Shown here piece after piece: positions 6,959 to 15,874 of a DNA stretch of 25,810 nucleotides. This DNA comes from an uncultured Prevotella sp. (GTDB lineage: Bacteria; Bacteroidota; Bacteroidia; Bacteroidales; Bacteroidaceae), in assembly GCA_927910885.1 (NCBI GenBank), contig CAKMOD010000095.1, forward strand, positions 1 through 25,810. Reading direction: 5' to 3'. Numbering within the stretch: position 1 is the stretch's first letter; each line of letters opens with the position of its first letter. A model generated the notes under the pieces. It saw only the letters and a program-made list of their open reading frames with translations, was not told the origin of the DNA and searched no databases. The translations under genes and the position numbers were made by a program.

Positions 6959-8890
6959 TTATAGACCTTTCTTTTTCTTATTTAGCTCATCTTGCTTACG
7001 ACGAAGTTCTTCTTGCTGCTGCTTCTGTAACTCCTGTAAAGCTTGCATACGTGCAAAGAGTCCACCCCCCATATTGTTCTTAGGGTTGTTCTTTCGCTCT
7101 TCACGACGTGCTTCAAGGATAGCGAGAAGCTTCTCCTCATTGGTTGTCTTGCGCAGTGCCCACATGATAGCAGCTGAGAAGAAGAGAGATATAAAGTAGT
7201 AGAAGTTCAGACCTGATGAATAGTCATTGAACATGAAGAAGAAGAACAATGGCATACCAAACATCATCCACTGCATCATCTTCATCTGATCAGCCTGCTG
7301 TCCCACCATCTGATCCTTCTGCTGCTGCATGGTAAACCATGTGTAAAGTAAGTTAGCACCACAGAAGAGGATACAAGTCAATGAGATATGGTCACCAACG
7401 AGCCAAACATCATGATCCCATGAGAAGATTGGGTCAAAAGTACTTAGATCATCCATCCAAAGGAAGCTCTGACCACGAAGTTGAATAGCATTTGGCACAA
7501 AGTTGAACATAGCAATCCAGATAGGCATCTGTATCAGCATAGGGAGACAGCCCGACAATGGACTCACGCCATACTCAGAATACTTCTGCATCATTGCTTG
7601 TTGCTTCTGCATCTGGTCTTCTGGCTTATTGAACTGTTTAGTAGCTTCTTCCAACTTTGGTTTCAATACACGCATCTTAGCAGAGCTCATATAGCTCTTC
7701 TTCACCATTGGGAAGGTAATAAGCTTTAATAATAAGGTAATGAGAATCAGCACAACTCCCATTGGGAACACCTTACTCAACCAATCGAATACATAAAGTG
7801 TGAACCAACGGTTGATAATGCGGAACAATGGCCAACCAAGATATACAAGACGTTCCATATCAAGTTCCTTACCAAACTTACTTTCTGTTTCAACAGACTG
7901 AAGCATACGGAAGTCGTTAGGACCGAAGTAGAACTCGAACTCAGAAGGACGCTTACCCGTTGGGTCAAAGCCCGCCTTCATGTTTGCCTCATAGTGCTTG
8001 AGGTAACGAGAAGACTTCTCAAGTGGTGTACTCTTAAGCTTTGCACCTGTAGCAAAGTTATCCTTTGCAATCATAACAGCAGAGAAGAACTGGTTTTTAA
8101 AAGCTACCCAATCCATTGGGTCCTCTGTTGTCTCTTCCTTTTCAGATGTTTCACTCAGGTAATCAGTACCACCATCGTGCTTCTTAAAGGTAAGTGTAGC
8201 ATAACGGTTCTCAAAGGTGAAACCACGTTCCTGTTGCTTACAACGCTCCTGCCAATTGATATCCATCTGGTTATAATTTGGAGCGAAGAGACCTGCCATA
8301 CCCTCTGCCTGCAATGACATGTTGAGCAAGTAGTCCTTACCAAGAGTATAATTCAAGGTAAGTGTCTTACCCTCTCCTGCCACAGCTGTTAGCGTAACGG
8401 TAGTATCAGTCACGTTTGAAGGAGCGAAGATAAGATCTTTTGTCTCAATATTACTATTCTTTGCAGCCAGCATAAAGTTAAGGCTCTGGTCGTCACCACT
8501 AAACAAGGTAACATCCTTCTGATCCTTTGAACCATCCTTAACAGCGATATCATGACCGATATAGTTCTTGATAACAGCCTTCTTTACGACACCACCCTTA
8601 GTGCTCAAAGTCAGTTCAACCTTACCATTCTTCAAAGTAATATCCTGTGCCTTGCCATTCAAAGCAGCATGGAATAGTGCTGTTGAATCAGTAGCCTGCG
8701 CAGCCTTCTGCTGTGCCTGCTTCTCAGCAGCAAGTTTCGCAGTCTGTGCTTTCTTGGCAGCAGCGATAGAATCCTTTACAAATTCAGCTCTCTGCTGTGC
8801 TACCTGTTCAGCTGATGGCTGCTGCCACCAAGCAAAACCAAAGAGGATCAGGGCAATAAGTACAAACCCTGTGATTGTTCTTTTATCCAT
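6959..8890 (-). CDS. yidC: membrane protein insertase YidC
   Basis: A 643-aa inner-membrane insertase/chaperone that works alone or with SecYEG. The N-terminal helix (residues 5-22) is followed by a coiled-coil-like, Ala/Gln/Lys-rich linker (30-68), the periplasmic beta-sandwich domain (about 75-340) and the conserved insertase core (about 360-580) with VKKSYMSSAKMRVLKPKL and SGCLPMLIQMPIWIAMF. The position equivalent to the groove arginine of E. coli YidC (R366) is Lys389 here, keeping a positive charge. The tail (590-643) is highly basic and Gln-rich, consistent with ribosome contact. The start codon directly follows the pyrG stop with no gap; the dpp5-like gene begins 2 bp after its stop. 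Confidence 0.97.
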   Translation of the reverse strand: MDKRTITGFVLIALILFGFAWWQQPSAEQVAQQRAEFVKDSIAAAKKAQTAKLAAEKQAQQKAAQATDSTALFHAALNGKAQDITLKNGKVELTLSTKGGVVKKAVIKNYIGHDIAVKDGSKDQKDVTLFSGDDQSLNFMLAAKNSNIETKDLIFAPSNVTDTTVTLTAVAGEGKTLTLNYTLGKDYLLNMSLQAEGMAGLFAPNYNQMDINWQERCKQQERGFTFENRYATLTFKKHDGGTDYLSETSEKEETTEDPMDWVAFKNQFFSAVMIAKDNFATGAKLKSTPLEKSSRYLKHYEANMKAGFDPTGKRPSEFEFYFGPNDFRMLQSVETESKFGKELDMERLVYLGWPLFRIINRWFTLYVFDWLSKVFPMGVVLILITLLLKLITFPMVKKSYMSSAKMRVLKPKLEEATKQFNKPEDQMQKQQAMMQKYSEYGVSPLSGCLPMLIQMPIWIAMFNFVPNAIQLRGQSFLWMDDLSTFDPIFSWDHDVWLVGDHISLTCILFCGANLLYTWFTMQQQKDQMVGQQADQMKMMQWMMFGMPLFFFFMFNDYSSGLNFYYFISLFFSAAIMWALRKTTNEEKLLAILEARREERKNNPKNNMGGGLFARMQALQELQKQQQEELRRKQDELNKKKKGL

Positions 8891-10501
8891 TTATTTGTTT
8901 TTCTGATTTTCAATTGAAGTCTTTACGAAGTCGAGGAAGAGCGGATGTGGACCGAGTACCGTTGACTGATACTCTGGGTGGAACTGTGTTCCAATATACC
9001 ACTTCAAACCTGGTATCTCAACGATTTCAACCAAGTCGCTCTCTGGGTTACGACCAACACACATCATGCCGTTCTTCTCAAACTCCTTCTCATAGTCGTT
9101 ATTGAACTCATAACGATGGCGATGACGCTCCTGTATATGTTCTTGTTTGTAGATATTGAAAGTATGTGAACCCTGACGCAACACACACTCATAGGCTCCA
9201 AGACGCATCGTACCACCCATATTAGTGATATTCTTCTGCTCCTCCATAATATCAATCACATTGTGTGTAGTCTTCTCATCAATCTCACGTGAGTTGGCAT
9301 CCTTATAACCAAGTACATTACGAGCAAACTCAATCACCATCATCTGCATACCAAGACAGATACCAAAGGTTGGGATATCGTGTGTACGTGTATAGTGAGC
9401 AGCAACAATCTTACCTTCAATACCACGCTGACCGAAACCCGGACAAACCACAATACCGTCTTGTCCCTTAAGTTTCTCAGCCACATTCTCCTCTGTCAGT
9501 TCCTCAGAATTGATAAAGGTAATAACCGTCTTGCGGTCATTATAGGTTCCAGCCTGCAACAAGCCTTCACGAATACTCTTATAAGCATCCTGTAAGTCAT
9601 ATTTACCAACAAGTCCGATGTGTACTTCTTTAGTTGCCTTACGCTGACGATCAAGGAACTCCTTCCAAGGACCGAGCGCAGGCTTAGGACCAACTTCCTC
9701 ACCACACTTACGCAGAATAGCAGCATCCAAACCCTGCTCTAACATATTTACAGGAACATCATAGATACTTGGGAGGTCCTCACTCTGTACAACACAGTCG
9801 AAGTCTACATTACAGAAAGCTGCAACCTTCTTACGAATATCATCATCAAGATGCATCTCTGTACGCATCACGAGCACATCTGGCTGAATACCCACACTCT
9901 GCAATTCCTTTACGCTATGCTGAGTTGGCTTTGTCTTCAACTCACCTGCGGCCTTAAGATAAGGCACGTATGTCAGGTGAAGATTGATAGCACGCTTACC
10001 CAACTCCCACTTCAACTGGCGAATAGCCTCAAGGAATGGAGCCGACTCAATGTCACCAATAGTACCACCAATCTCAGTAATCACGAAATCATAGTGATAC
10101 TTCTGACCCAACTGCTTAATATTACGTTTGATTTCGTCCGTAATATGAGGAACAACCTGAATAGTCTTACCCAAGTAATCACCACGACGCTCCTTGTCAA
10201 TAACGCTCTTGTAGATACGTCCCGTTGTCATAGAGTTCGCCTTCGTAGTCTTAATACCTGTGAAGCGCTCATAGTGACCGAGATCGAGGTCGGTCTCCAT
10301 ACCATCCTCTGTTACGTAGCACTCACCGTGCTCGTAAGGGTTCAGCGTACCCGGGTCAATGTTGATGTACGGATCAAACTTCTGAATGGTAATGTTGTAA
10401 CCTCTTGCTTGAAGAAGCTTACCGATTGATGACGAGATAATTCCTTTACCAAGTGAAGAAACTACGCCGCCCGTAACGAAAATGTACTTTGTTTCAGCCA
10501 C
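8891..10501 (-). CDS. pyrG: CTP synthase
   Basis: A 536-aa enzyme that aminates UTP to CTP using ATP and glutamine, the last step of de novo pyrimidine nucleotide synthesis. The N-terminal synthetase domain (residues 1-270) begins with the signature FVTGGVVSSLGKG and contains ITEIGGTIGDIES. The C-terminal class I glutamine amidotransferase domain (about 290-530) carries the triad Cys382 (GICLG), His508 and Glu510 (QFHPEY). Length is normal. The start is a GTG (minus strand, 10501-10499); the family N-terminus aligns with it and no upstream ATG fits. It is the first gene of the pyrG-yidC-dpp5 unit, with a TATCTTTG -7 element about 60 bp upstream. Confidence 0.98.
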   Translation of the reverse strand: MAETKYIFVTGGVVSSLGKGIISSSIGKLLQARGYNITIQKFDPYINIDPGTLNPYEHGECYVTEDGMETDLDLGHYERFTGIKTTKANSMTTGRIYKSVIDKERRGDYLGKTIQVVPHITDEIKRNIKQLGQKYHYDFVITEIGGTIGDIESAPFLEAIRQLKWELGKRAINLHLTYVPYLKAAGELKTKPTQHSVKELQSVGIQPDVLVMRTEMHLDDDIRKKVAAFCNVDFDCVVQSEDLPSIYDVPVNMLEQGLDAAILRKCGEEVGPKPALGPWKEFLDRQRKATKEVHIGLVGKYDLQDAYKSIREGLLQAGTYNDRKTVITFINSEELTEENVAEKLKGQDGIVVCPGFGQRGIEGKIVAAHYTRTHDIPTFGICLGMQMMVIEFARNVLGYKDANSREIDEKTTHNVIDIMEEQKNITNMGGTMRLGAYECVLRQGSHTFNIYKQEHIQERHRHRYEFNNDYEKEFEKNGMMCVGRNPESDLVEIVEIPGLKWYIGTQFHPEYQSTVLGPHPLFLDFVKTSIENQKNK

Positions 10502-10562
10502 GATGTATGTATGTTTAATTATTATCTTCTAAAACGAAAATCGTTGGTTCTAAACTAAAATG

Positions 10563-10570
10563 CAAAGATA
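10563..10570 (-). promoter_or_regulatory. -7 promoter element of the pyrG unit
   Basis: The minus strand reads TATCTTTG, matching the Bacteroidota TAnnTTTG element, about 60 bp upstream of the GTG start. No good TTG is found at the matching -33 position, so the call rests on one element. Confidence 0.55.
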
Positions 10571-10921
10571 CTAATTTTCCATGAATTAGGCGGGATATAA
10601 AGATAAAAAAAACATAGTATATTTCATTTAATTGCCACAAGACCTATGAACAGTGCTATCATCTATGATTACAATGAGATTTTATCTACCTTATGGCAGA
10701 TTTTATTATTACAAAACTAAGAGACATTTTAATAAAATATTTTGCAACAAAACTCCCCTTTCACAAGACTAAATCTTATATTTCAAACAGTTACTATTAC
10801 ATAAGAAAACTACAATTTAGCAATAACGAACTAAGAAGAATATCACGAGAGAAGACTACTCTAAAACTTTAAAGAAACTTAAAATCCTCTTTACTGCCGC
10901 ATTATTGTAAAACTAAAGTTC
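10571..10921. other. intergenic stretch without recognisable features
   Basis: About 350 bp of AT-rich DNA between the divergent pyrG and tRNA-Ser promoters. I see no open frame with coding character, no hairpin with a T-run and none of the repeat families found elsewhere in the window. Confidence 0.6.
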
Positions 10922-10929
10922 TATTTTTG
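10922..10929 (+). promoter_or_regulatory. -7 promoter element upstream of tRNA-Ser
   Basis: TATTTTTG fits TAnnTTTG and lies 50 bp before the tRNA. The nearest TTG (10905-10907) is only 14 bp away, closer than usual, so the -33 element is uncertain. Confidence 0.5.
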
Positions 10930-10978
10930 CAAACCAATTTGAGTCCAGCATGTAGACGACATACGTTAGGATTCACAA

Positions 10979-11066
10979 GGAAAGATGCTCGAGTGGTTGA
11001 AGAGGCACGCCTGGAAAGCGTGTATACCCCTAAAGGGTATCGGGGGTTCGAATCCCCCTCTTTCCG
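10979..11066 (+). tRNA. tRNA-Ser (anticodon GGA)
   Basis: An 88-nt class II tRNA. The acceptor stem pairs GGAAAGA (10979-10985) with TCTTTCC (11059-11065), with discriminator G at 11066. The anticodon stem CACGC/GCGTG encloses the loop CTGGAAA with anticodon GGA at 11013-11015. A long variable arm (ATACCC/GGGTAT) and the T arm GGGGG-TTCGAAT-CCCCC follow. CCA is not encoded. It reads UCC and UCU codons. Confidence 0.97.
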
Positions 11067-11070
11067 CAAG

Positions 11071-11114
11071 AAAGGTGTAAGCCAATGGATTACGTGGCTT
11101 GCACCTTTTTCTTT
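11071..11114 (+). terminator. terminator after tRNA-Ser
   Basis: A 14-bp stem (AAAGGTGTAAGCCA at 11071-11084 with TGGCTTGCACCTTT at 11095-11108, one T-G wobble) is followed by a T-rich tail. It starts 5 nt after the tRNA. Confidence 0.88.
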
Positions 11115-11200
11115 TCTGACAACTTAATATAGAAAGGGAAACATTCTAATAACCACAACTACACATCCTTACACAAAACACGTATTTTCCAATTCATTGC

Positions 11201-11230
11201 TTGTTATACGGCTTTATTTTCCTAACTTTG
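11201..11230 (+). promoter_or_regulatory. promoter of the 82-aa protein / dehydrogenase pair
   Basis: TTG at 11201-11203 and TAACTTTG at 11223-11230 are separated by 19 bp. A transcript starting near 11234 would have a leader of about 60 nt before the ATG at 11295. Confidence 0.7.
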
Positions 11231-11294
11231 CAGAAAGTAAGATTAGAAAATGGATATTGTATCCACGTAATAACATCCAAATTTAACGAAAGAA

Positions 11295-11543
11295 ATGATA
11301 GAACTCGATACTACCAATATGTGTTCACACCTGCAGAAGAAGCTCTTTAACGAGGAGGGTGTTTACTTCCCTATATGGCAGGCAATGCAGAAAGATGAGG
11401 AGATAACAGCTGTGATTCGTTCACGACAGTTGCATATCTACCGCAATGGTAAAAAAGTTTTAGTGCTTCCCGGCAAGGCTGCACCGAAGATTATTCGCGA
11501 AGATAGCCTCAACGAACTCTTACCTAAGGATTTACTGAAATGA
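11295..11543 (+). CDS. conserved-looking 82-aa protein of unknown function
   Basis: A small soluble protein of 82 residues with no signal peptide and no membrane segment. The middle (residues 36-60) has a beta-hairpin-like pattern, IRSRQLHIYRNGKKVLVLPG, and the C-terminus is helical (SLNELLPKDLLK). I do not recognise the family. The gene has a well-formed promoter, and its stop overlaps the ATG of the following dehydrogenase (ATGA at 11540-11543), so the two are co-translated and probably functionally linked. It is more likely real than chance because the promoter, the codon pattern and the coupling all agree. Confidence 0.75.
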   Translation: MIELDTTNMCSHLQKKLFNEEGVYFPIWQAMQKDEEITAVIRSRQLHIYRNGKKVLVLPGKAAPKIIREDSLNELLPKDLLK

Positions 11544-12265
11544 AAAAAGCAATCGTCGTAGGCGCCAGCAGCGGTATCGGACATGAAGTAGCACGACTGC
11601 TCATCGCACAAGGATGGGCGGTTGGTGTGGCTGCTCGCCGTATAGACAAGTTGACAGACTTGCAAGCTATGGCACCAGAGCGGGTTTACACAGCACAGAT
11701 TGATGTAACTAACGAAGATGCAGAAACATCCTTACTGCAACTTATAGAACGTATGAATGGGCTTGACCTCTATTTTCATGCAGCAGGAATCGGTTGGCAA
11801 AACCCAAGTCTTGAAGCTGACATAGAACTTAAGACGATGGAAACCAACGCCCTTGGATTCACAAGAATGATAGGTTGTGCCTATCGCTATTTTGCCAATA
11901 AAGGAGGTGGACACATCGCTTGTATCAGCTCTATTGCTGGTACGAAGGGACTTGGCCCTGCTCCTGCTTATAGTGCAACAAAGGCAATGCAGAACACCTA
12001 TCTACAAGCATTGGAACAACTCGCTGCTTGTAAACATCATAACATCCACTTCACAGATATTCGTCCCGGCTTTGTCGACACTCCCCTACTCGCTGGTACC
12101 TCTCACCTCCCGATGCTGATGACTACAGAAAAGGTGGCACGCAGTATTTTAAAGGCTATTAACAGCCGACGACACATCTGCATCATCGATACCCGTTGGT
12201 GCGTACTCACCTACTTATGGCGACATATCCCTAACTGGATATGGAGGCGAATGAAGCTGTGTTAA
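11540..12265 (+). CDS. short-chain dehydrogenase/reductase (SDR family)
   Basis: A 241-aa classical SDR. It has the nucleotide-binding motif GASSGIG (residues 8-14), AARR after beta-2 (31-34, suggesting an NADP(H) preference), HAAG at 80-83, the structural Asn103, and the catalytic Ser131, Tyr144 and Lys148 (YSATK), followed by RPGFVDTP (175-182). The C-terminus (about 219-241) is rich in Trp and Leu with basic residues and may touch the membrane. The substrate cannot be deduced. The gene overlaps the upstream 82-aa gene by 4 bp. No clear terminator follows; the next gene is 205 bp downstream. Confidence 0.92.
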   Translation: MKKAIVVGASSGIGHEVARLLIAQGWAVGVAARRIDKLTDLQAMAPERVYTAQIDVTNEDAETSLLQLIERMNGLDLYFHAAGIGWQNPSLEADIELKTMETNALGFTRMIGCAYRYFANKGGGHIACISSIAGTKGLGPAPAYSATKAMQNTYLQALEQLAACKHHNIHFTDIRPGFVDTPLLAGTSHLPMLMTTEKVARSILKAINSRRHICIIDTRWCVLTYLWRHIPNWIWRRMKLC

Positions 12266-12470
12266 CCTCTTTTTCATACAAAGAAAACAAACAAGATTTC
12301 CACAACAACATAAATAAACACTAATTTCTTTCCTCATAAAATAAACTTTCAGGATTTTCAATCATCTAAGCATATAAGTCTTTAAAGCTACCATAACGAA
12401 AGGAAGGAAAAAGATAAGTAAGAGAGAAAACAACTGATAAACAAGTAACAAAACTATAATTATTTAGGAT

Positions 12471-13283
12471 ATGAGAAAATTCTGTTTAAAGATTCACCGT
12501 TGGTTTGCTTTACCATTAGGCGTAATAATGGCTATTTTGTGCTTCAGTGGTCTGGCAATACTTCTAATAAAAGACCTCGCACCACTCTTTGACATGAATG
12601 CCAAAGAGATGCCAATCTATACAATGGTCGTACGACTGCACCGTTGGCTCTTTATGAAACCTGAGAATGCACATGAGGGTGGACAGTCACTTGGACGCAT
12701 CCTTACAGCCGTGTCATCAATCTGTATGTCAATCGTATTGTTATCGGGTGTTGTCATCTGGTGGCCAAAGACCAAGAAGGCGTTGAAAAGTCGTTTGACC
12801 GTCAGCACTAACAAGGGTTTCCGTCGCTTTGTTTACGACTCTCACGTGTCATTAGGTATCTATGTCTTTATCTTCCTTTTCCTCATGGCACTCACAGGTC
12901 CTGTCTTCTCTTTCGGCTGGTATAGAGCGGGAATGTCTAAACTCTTCGGTCAGCCTATGCCACCAAAGGAAATGAAGATGCAGCAAGCAAAAGATGGAAG
13001 TCAGCAAGGAGCAACTAACGACAAGGCTTTTGCACAGACAGACACAAGTCAGACGAAGGGGCAACCACAAGCACAGAAGGATGGGACAAAAGACATGAAA
13101 GGCGATCAGCATGGTAAGAAGCCAAAGGGCGGTATGCTCTTTAAGCAGTTACACACAGGAACATGGGGCGGATGGTTCTCACGCGTTCTCTATGCTATCG
13201 CAGCCCTTATCGGTGGTTTCCTTCCTATTAGTGGTTACTATTTGTGGTGGAAGAGAAGAAGTGCTAAGAAGAAAAAAGCATAA
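12471..13283 (+). CDS. PepSY-associated transmembrane protein, paralogue 1
   Basis: A 270-aa inner-membrane protein with four predicted helices (about residues 11-33, 79-98, 127-149, 240-258) of the PepSY_TM type, whose members include putative iron-regulated or heme-linked membrane reductases. His residues suited to heme or metal binding occur at 9, 57 (LHRWLF), 125 (DSHVSLG) and 228 (LHTGTWGGW); all four are also present in the paralogue at 23411. Between helices 3 and 4 lies a low-complexity Lys/Gln/Asp-rich loop (165-222), the most variable part between the two copies. The C-terminus is strongly basic. A shared-type terminator follows at 13305-13360. A role in iron/heme reduction or uptake is family-level inference. 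Confidence 0.85.
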   Translation: MRKFCLKIHRWFALPLGVIMAILCFSGLAILLIKDLAPLFDMNAKEMPIYTMVVRLHRWLFMKPENAHEGGQSLGRILTAVSSICMSIVLLSGVVIWWPKTKKALKSRLTVSTNKGFRRFVYDSHVSLGIYVFIFLFLMALTGPVFSFGWYRAGMSKLFGQPMPPKEMKMQQAKDGSQQGATNDKAFAQTDTSQTKGQPQAQKDGTKDMKGDQHGKKPKGGMLFKQLHTGTWGGWFSRVLYAIAALIGGFLPISGYYLWWKRRSAKKKKA

Positions 13284-13304
13284 AACATAATCATCATATA
13301 TCAC

Positions 13305-13360
13305 AAGCCCATTGAGCGTATTCGGTTGATTAACCTACAGAATACCATCAATGGGCTTTT
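13305..13360 (+). terminator. terminator of PepSY paralogue 1
   Basis: AAGCCCATTGA (13305-13315) pairs with TCAATGGGCTT (13348-13358), followed by TT. Nested inside are GTATTC/GAATAC and GGTT/AACC helices, giving an extended hairpin. The outer stem is the same as in the terminator of the paralogue at 24218-24275. Confidence 0.85.
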
Positions 13361-13489
13361 ACGTTTATCCTTCAACGAGGCACTTACCTAAATATACTGA
13401 CAAACTTCCAACTGCATTCATCCACTCACAGAGGGTTAAACAACCAACATTATGTAAAGATTATTCAAACTACTAAAAAACAACTAATG

Positions 13490-13635
13490 TCCAATTAGAC
13501 TCAAATTAAGCCTTAATTGGCTTTCAAAAGACGCCCTTTTGAGGTCTAACTAACGCCCTTTAAGAGTCTAAAAGATGCCCTTTTCAAATCGTATTTGTAA
13601 GACTCTGATTATCTGACCGTTACCACCCCCCCCTC
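13490..13635 (+). repeat. 22-bp-period intergenic array, copy B
   Basis: GCCC cores start at 13533, 13555 and 13577, exactly 22 bp apart, with a weaker unit (GCCT at 13510) before them. Units read like AAAAGACGCCCTTTTGAGG and AACTAACGCCCTTTAAGAG. The copy ends in a run of eight C at 13626-13633. No gene is present here; from 13636 to 13810 I see nothing further. Confidence 0.75.
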
Positions 13636-13810
13636 TTTAGAACAATTTTCTATAAACAAAAGGCTTACAGAAGGCTCATTCTGTAATTATTTTTCACAGT
13701 CCACAAAACCCAACAAACCATAACTAATAATCAAAGTTATGTAATCTTTATTAGGGATAAGAAAGCTTAATCACATAAAAAATCAACCATAATTTACTTA
13801 TAAATGAGTA

Positions 13811-13841
13811 TTGCCACCTTAAAAAGAAGCCAGTACCTTTG
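13811..13841 (+). promoter_or_regulatory. distal promoter upstream of the BACON/protease cluster
   Basis: TTG at 13811-13813 and TACCTTTG at 13834-13841 have the ideal 20-bp spacing. If it drives the cluster, the leader is about 370 nt; otherwise it makes a separate untranslated RNA. A small CGGAA/TTCCG hairpin lies at about 13913-13931. I found no terminator and no convincing short reading frame in this leader. Confidence 0.6.
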
Positions 13842-14039
13842 CACTCGAATTTTATACAGACCATAACAATAATGATGTTATATAGAATATTAAATAAGGT
13901 GATAAGGCTGGCGGAAGACTTGACTTTCCGAAAAGTAAATCAGAAATACGTGTTAAAAGAACATATTTGTATTTATTTACATGCGTGTATAAGATGAAAA
14001 ATAAATAACAAATGATTAGTTTATTTTAACCAAATCAAC

Positions 14040-14070
14040 TTGCTTTTGTTCTTATCAAATAATATATTTG
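14040..14070 (+). promoter_or_regulatory. proximal promoter of the BACON/protease cluster
   Basis: TTG at 14040-14042 and TATATTTG at 14063-14070 are separated by exactly 20 bp. Transcription would start near 14075, giving a leader of about 145 nt to the ATG at 14219. An A9 run lies at 14166-14174 in the leader. Confidence 0.65.
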
Positions 14071-14218
14071 CGGCAGATAATCTAATTTGGCGCGAATAAG
14101 ATAAATACCATCATTTAAAGCTTTTACTCATTTTTAAATACCAGACAAAGAAATATTTTTCTTTTAAAAAAAAAGTCTAATAAATATTATATTTTATCTA
14201 ATAAAAACCTTGAAGAGT

Positions 14219-15838
14219 ATGGAATTTAAAAAGACACTCTACTCCCTAATGTTAGGTGGCATTCTTCTTTGCTTGTTCTCATGTGCAAAAGAAGACGAAT
14301 TTGAAATGCCAACACTGGTGCTTTCAGAAAACAGTATTGCCTTTGATAAAGGCGTAAGCGAAAGAAACATTAGTGTAACAACAAATCAAAGCAGCTGGAT
14401 TGCATCGTCTCCACAGGAAGGCGACTGGATCTCGCTGGTTCAGGACGGTAACGTACTGAAGGTGAAGGTAACTGAAAACAAGATTGGAACAGAACGCACA
14501 AGCTATGTCCTCATCAATGCCAACGGTGCATCTGGCAAGATTGCTGTGACACAGAGTGCAGCTGACGTAACCCTTAACGTGGCTCCTGACGCCATCTATC
14601 TCCCACAGACAGGTGGTGAGAAAACGATTGACATCACTACAAATTCGTCTGTCTATGACGTAACAATGAGCGAAGACGTTAGCTGGTTGAAGATTGTCAA
14701 GTCGGAGGAAGAAATCAAACTGATTGCTGAGCGTAACGACACCTATCAGAAACGTGAGGTGAAACTTTACGCCAAGAGCGGTAGTGTTATCCGTGAGATT
14801 GTTGTATCTCAATCAGGTATTCAGCGTTACCTCCTCCCTATTCACCCTGGTGTACCACAGGACGAGCATAAGATTATGGACTTTGAGTTAGGTCGTGGTA
14901 GCTACTTGCGCGAGTATCAAGCAGCTATGCCAGCTTACGGCCTTGAGGAGACTTACACCTTTATCACTGCTTCGCCTATCTTTACTTTGATTCAGTATTG
15001 TAGCACTGATGGTATTAATCCGTCACAGATTATCATGATTGGCGATGGTAGAAAGGCCATTGATGCCGTTAAAGACAAGGCTTTTGATAAATTCTTGACA
15101 GACAATGGTTATGTACGCAGCAACTCTCAGTCTGACAGAGAATATACCAATGATAAGGAATTGCTCTCATTGAAGGTTTATATATCAGAAAAGGAGAACA
15201 ACGAGGGTGTTAATCTTACTTTCACACCTATCATTAAGCAGAATGGCGATTATAAGACCTTCAGCAAGCTACCATTCTATCCTCTTGAACTTTTACAGAA
15301 AGACAACGTGAAGTTGGCACAGGTTGAGCAATACGAGCAGAAGGCTGGTAGCACTGAAGAGGAGCGCAGCTACAACGAGCATAAGAAGACTGAGGTTTCA
15401 CAGCTTCAGTATAAGTTGAAGGCAAGTACAGACGCTTCTGCAGCCTACGGACGTATCCATATCTTCTATACTACGGATAAGGATGGTGATGCACCAGACA
15501 ATTTGGGTAGTGTTCAGATTGGTGCATTGCTCTTCAAAGACACCAGCCTCGGTGTATGGAAGTATGGTACTAAATGGGTTGCAACCAAAGAAATCAAGAA
15601 GGTATTGGGTGATGAGGGCTTCTCTTTCCTCCGCACATCAGGCAACAACCACTTCTTTGTACGTGAAAGCGACCACTTAGTTATTGATGTTACCTGCGTC
15701 ATAGACAACGATACACCAGTTCTCGCATTGCTTTACAGCTACGATCCATCCGTATCGGGTGCAAGTAGTAAAGCCGTAAAGGCACAAGCTAAGATGATTA
15801 GAAACTTCGCTGCTGCCAAGAAGGCTTTGAAGTTCTAA
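14219..15838 (+). CDS. BACON-domain lipoprotein, copy 1
   Basis: A 539-aa exported lipoprotein with lipobox LFSC (Cys22), followed by acidic residues (KEDE) as usual for surface-exposed Bacteroidota lipoproteins. Two BACON-type beta-sandwich domains follow (about 28-112 and 113-203), each ending in the typical VTQSAADV / VSQSGI strand and containing the SSWIAS/VSWLKI Trp motif. BACON domains usually bind carbohydrate or mucin, or act as spacers. The remaining 335 residues form a mixed alpha/beta region I do not recognise, shared with the next gene (for example SLGVWKYGTKW matching NLGIWQYGNEW). The ATG at 14219 is chosen over an in-frame TTG at 14210. It is the first gene of a five-gene operon-like cluster. 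Confidence 0.88.
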   Translation: MEFKKTLYSLMLGGILLCLFSCAKEDEFEMPTLVLSENSIAFDKGVSERNISVTTNQSSWIASSPQEGDWISLVQDGNVLKVKVTENKIGTERTSYVLINANGASGKIAVTQSAADVTLNVAPDAIYLPQTGGEKTIDITTNSSVYDVTMSEDVSWLKIVKSEEEIKLIAERNDTYQKREVKLYAKSGSVIREIVVSQSGIQRYLLPIHPGVPQDEHKIMDFELGRGSYLREYQAAMPAYGLEETYTFITASPIFTLIQYCSTDGINPSQIIMIGDGRKAIDAVKDKAFDKFLTDNGYVRSNSQSDREYTNDKELLSLKVYISEKENNEGVNLTFTPIIKQNGDYKTFSKLPFYPLELLQKDNVKLAQVEQYEQKAGSTEEERSYNEHKKTEVSQLQYKLKASTDASAAYGRIHIFYTTDKDGDAPDNLGSVQIGALLFKDTSLGVWKYGTKWVATKEIKKVLGDEGFSFLRTSGNNHFFVRESDHLVIDVTCVIDNDTPVLALLYSYDPSVSGASSKAVKAQAKMIRNFAAAKKALKF

Positions 15839-15874
15839 GCAAATTGTTATACCTTATTTAAATAATTACATGAT

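Noticed and set aside
6959..8890. Missing groove arginine in YidC as a defect
   Set aside because: Lys389 occupies the position and keeps the positive charge; the rest of the insertase core is intact.
10979..11110. tRNA-Ser as an integration site of a mobile element
   Set aside because: There is no integrase nearby and no repeat of the tRNA 3' end elsewhere in the window.
10927..11127. 66-aa reading frame on the plus strand
   Set aside because: It runs straight through the tRNA-Ser gene and its terminator, so it is not coding.
13626..13633. Run of eight C as a phase-variation switch
   Set aside because: It lies at the end of an intergenic repeat, about 180 bp before the nearest promoter and outside any gene.
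13846..14040. Known riboswitch in the long leader
   Set aside because: I could not find the conserved boxes of the cobalamin, TPP, SAM or FMN classes; only a short CGGAA hairpin is visible.
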